Below, in pieces: positions 6,009 to 6,591 of a stretch of DNA of 6,591 nt. The position numbers and the translations under genes were made by a program. The notes under the pieces are model-generated. The model saw nothing but the letters and a program-made list of their open reading frames with translations. It was not told where the DNA came from and did not search any database. The stretch comes from Candidatus Omnitrophota bacterium (GTDB taxonomy: Bacteria > Omnitrophota > Gorgyraeia > 1-14-0-20-64-10 > JACQQZ01): positions 1 through 6,591 of the forward strand of contig JACQRF010000172.1 of the NCBI GenBank assembly GCA_016206635.1, read 5' to 3'. The number at the start of each line of letters is the position of its first letter. Positions within the stretch are counted from its first letter, which is position 1.

Positions 6009-6038
6009 GCCGCCGCCGTGGACCCCTCCCTGCCTCGG
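6009..6038 (+). repeat. Direct repeat, copy B (duplicate of the moeZ 3' end)
   Basis: This copy of 5247-5276 (29 of 30 identical) keeps the same reading frame, which would continue LNSSI and stop at 6054-6056. The sequence before 6009 does not resemble moeZ, so only the tail is duplicated. It lies just outside the transposase 3' end. The 104-nt stretch between the higB start and this repeat holds the higBA control region and otherwise no recognisable gene. Confidence 0.85.
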
Positions 6039-6591
6039 CTGAATTCCAGCATCTAGCGCAACAACGGTTGAAGTGGTAACCCATAGAACACTTCCCGCGG
6101 CGTCCGGCCCCCGAGGGCCTTCCGCGGCCGCGTGTTGAGGAGATCCTGAACCCGGTGCAGCTGGCGCCGCGAGACCTGCGTGAAGTCACCGCCCTTGGGG
6201 AAGAACTGCCGCAGGAGCCCGTTCGTGTTCTCATTGGTCCCGCGTTCCCAGGGGCTGTGCGGATGGCAGAAGAACACCTGGACCGCCGCCTGGGCGGCCA
6301 GCGCCCGATGGGCGGCGAACTCGAAGCCCGGGTCGGTGGTCAGCGTCTTCCGCAGCGGCGTGGGGATCCGCCGCATCCGCCGGGCGAACGCCGCGCAGAC
6401 CGCCGTGGCGTCACGCCGCTGGGCCACGGGGACCAGGACGGTGAACCGGGTCGTCCGTTCGACCAGCGTCCCGATCGCGGCGGGGTACCGGGCGGCGCCC
6501 AGGAGCAGATCCCCCTCCCAGTGGCCGGGAATGGTCCGATCCGCGACCTCGGCCGGCCGGTGGTCGATCAAGAGCGGCTCGACGAGCTGGC
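6035..6591 (-). mobile_element. IS30-family insertion sequence, partial
   Basis: The element contains the transposase and continues past the right edge. The end near its transposase 3' terminus should lie within a few tens of bases of 6053. The stretch of about 6035-6062, directly after direct repeat copy B, is the best guess for the terminal inverted repeat, but the partner end is not in the window, so the boundary is an estimate. Confidence 0.55.
6053..6591 (-). CDS. IS30-family transposase, C-terminal part (5' end outside window)
   Basis: The frame is open from the right edge and gives 178 residues, about the C-terminal half of an IS30 transposase (usually 320-390). The DDE catalytic core is complete: Asp in PGHWEGDLL (codon 6509-6511), Asp in TTDPGFEF (6332-6334) and Glu in RGTNENTNGLLRQ (6230-6232). 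The ending NTRPRKALGGRTPREVF is also typical. The usual Asn after the second Asp (DNG) is Pro here, which may or may not affect activity. The N-terminal helix-turn-helix region is beyond the edge, so whether the gene is intact cannot be judged. These enzymes move the element by cut-and-circularise transposition (family knowledge). Confidence 0.93.
   Translation of the reverse strand, partial: QLVEPLLIDHRPAEVADRTIPGHWEGDLLLGAARYPAAIGTLVERTTRFTVLVPVAQRRDATAVCAAFARRMRRIPTPLRKTLTTDPGFEFAAHRALAAQAAVQVFFCHPHSPWERGTNENTNGLLRQFFPKGGDFTQVSRRQLHRVQDLLNTRPRKALGGRTPREVFYGLPLQPLLR

Noticed and set aside
5953..6042. Small plus-strand frame of 29 residues beginning MDAHRYAMRAWYSG
   Set aside because: It has no ribosome site or recognisable family, and half of it runs through repeat copy B in a different frame from moeZ. 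It is probably chance.

Overview
This is GC-rich bacterial DNA (roughly two thirds G+C by eye) in two parts. Positions 1 to about 5282 are a tightly packed plus-strand operon for sulfur mobilisation and iron-sulfur cluster assembly. From about 5283 to the right edge lies an accessory segment read on the minus strand. The gene order sufD - Rieske - sufS - sufU/DUF59 resembles SUF operons of Gram-positive and deep-branching, high-GC bacteria that use SufU rather than SufE/SufA. The window alone does not identify the phylum; an uncultivated high-GC lineage is plausible.

Operon: the C-terminal part of SufD (scaffold subunit), a small Rieske [2Fe-2S] protein, SufS (type II cysteine desulfurase), a fusion of SufU to a DUF59/SufT-like domain, a PLP-dependent cysteine synthase (CysK/CysM family), and a MoeZ-like protein (E1-like adenylyltransferase plus rhodanese). 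Gene junctions are 1-17 nt overlaps or gaps of at most 9 nt, so co-transcription and translational coupling are likely. Functionally, the synthase makes cysteine, SufS removes its sulfur, SufU relays it, and SufD (with SufB/SufC, presumably upstream) builds clusters. The MoeZ-like enzyme could activate a ThiS/MoaD/CysO-type sulfur carrier, possibly the sulfide donor for the synthase, but no carrier gene is in view.

Two perfect palindromes sit inside coding sequence: a 31-bp-arm hairpin in the SufU-DUF59 linker and a 15-bp-arm hairpin in the N-terminal extension of the synthase. Both keep the reading frame and occupy places that look dispensable. Both arms are themselves near-palindromic, so they look like members of one class of mobile or REP-like palindromes.

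Accessory part: a complete higBA toxin-antitoxin pair on the minus strand with an AT-rich promoter/operator region, then the C-terminal half of an IS30-family transposase running off the right edge. The last coding bases of moeZ are repeated (29 of 30 identical) 762 bp downstream, between higB and the transposase. The higBA segment is thus bracketed by direct repeats derived from a gene 3' end, as expected for a small integrated module or a local duplication.
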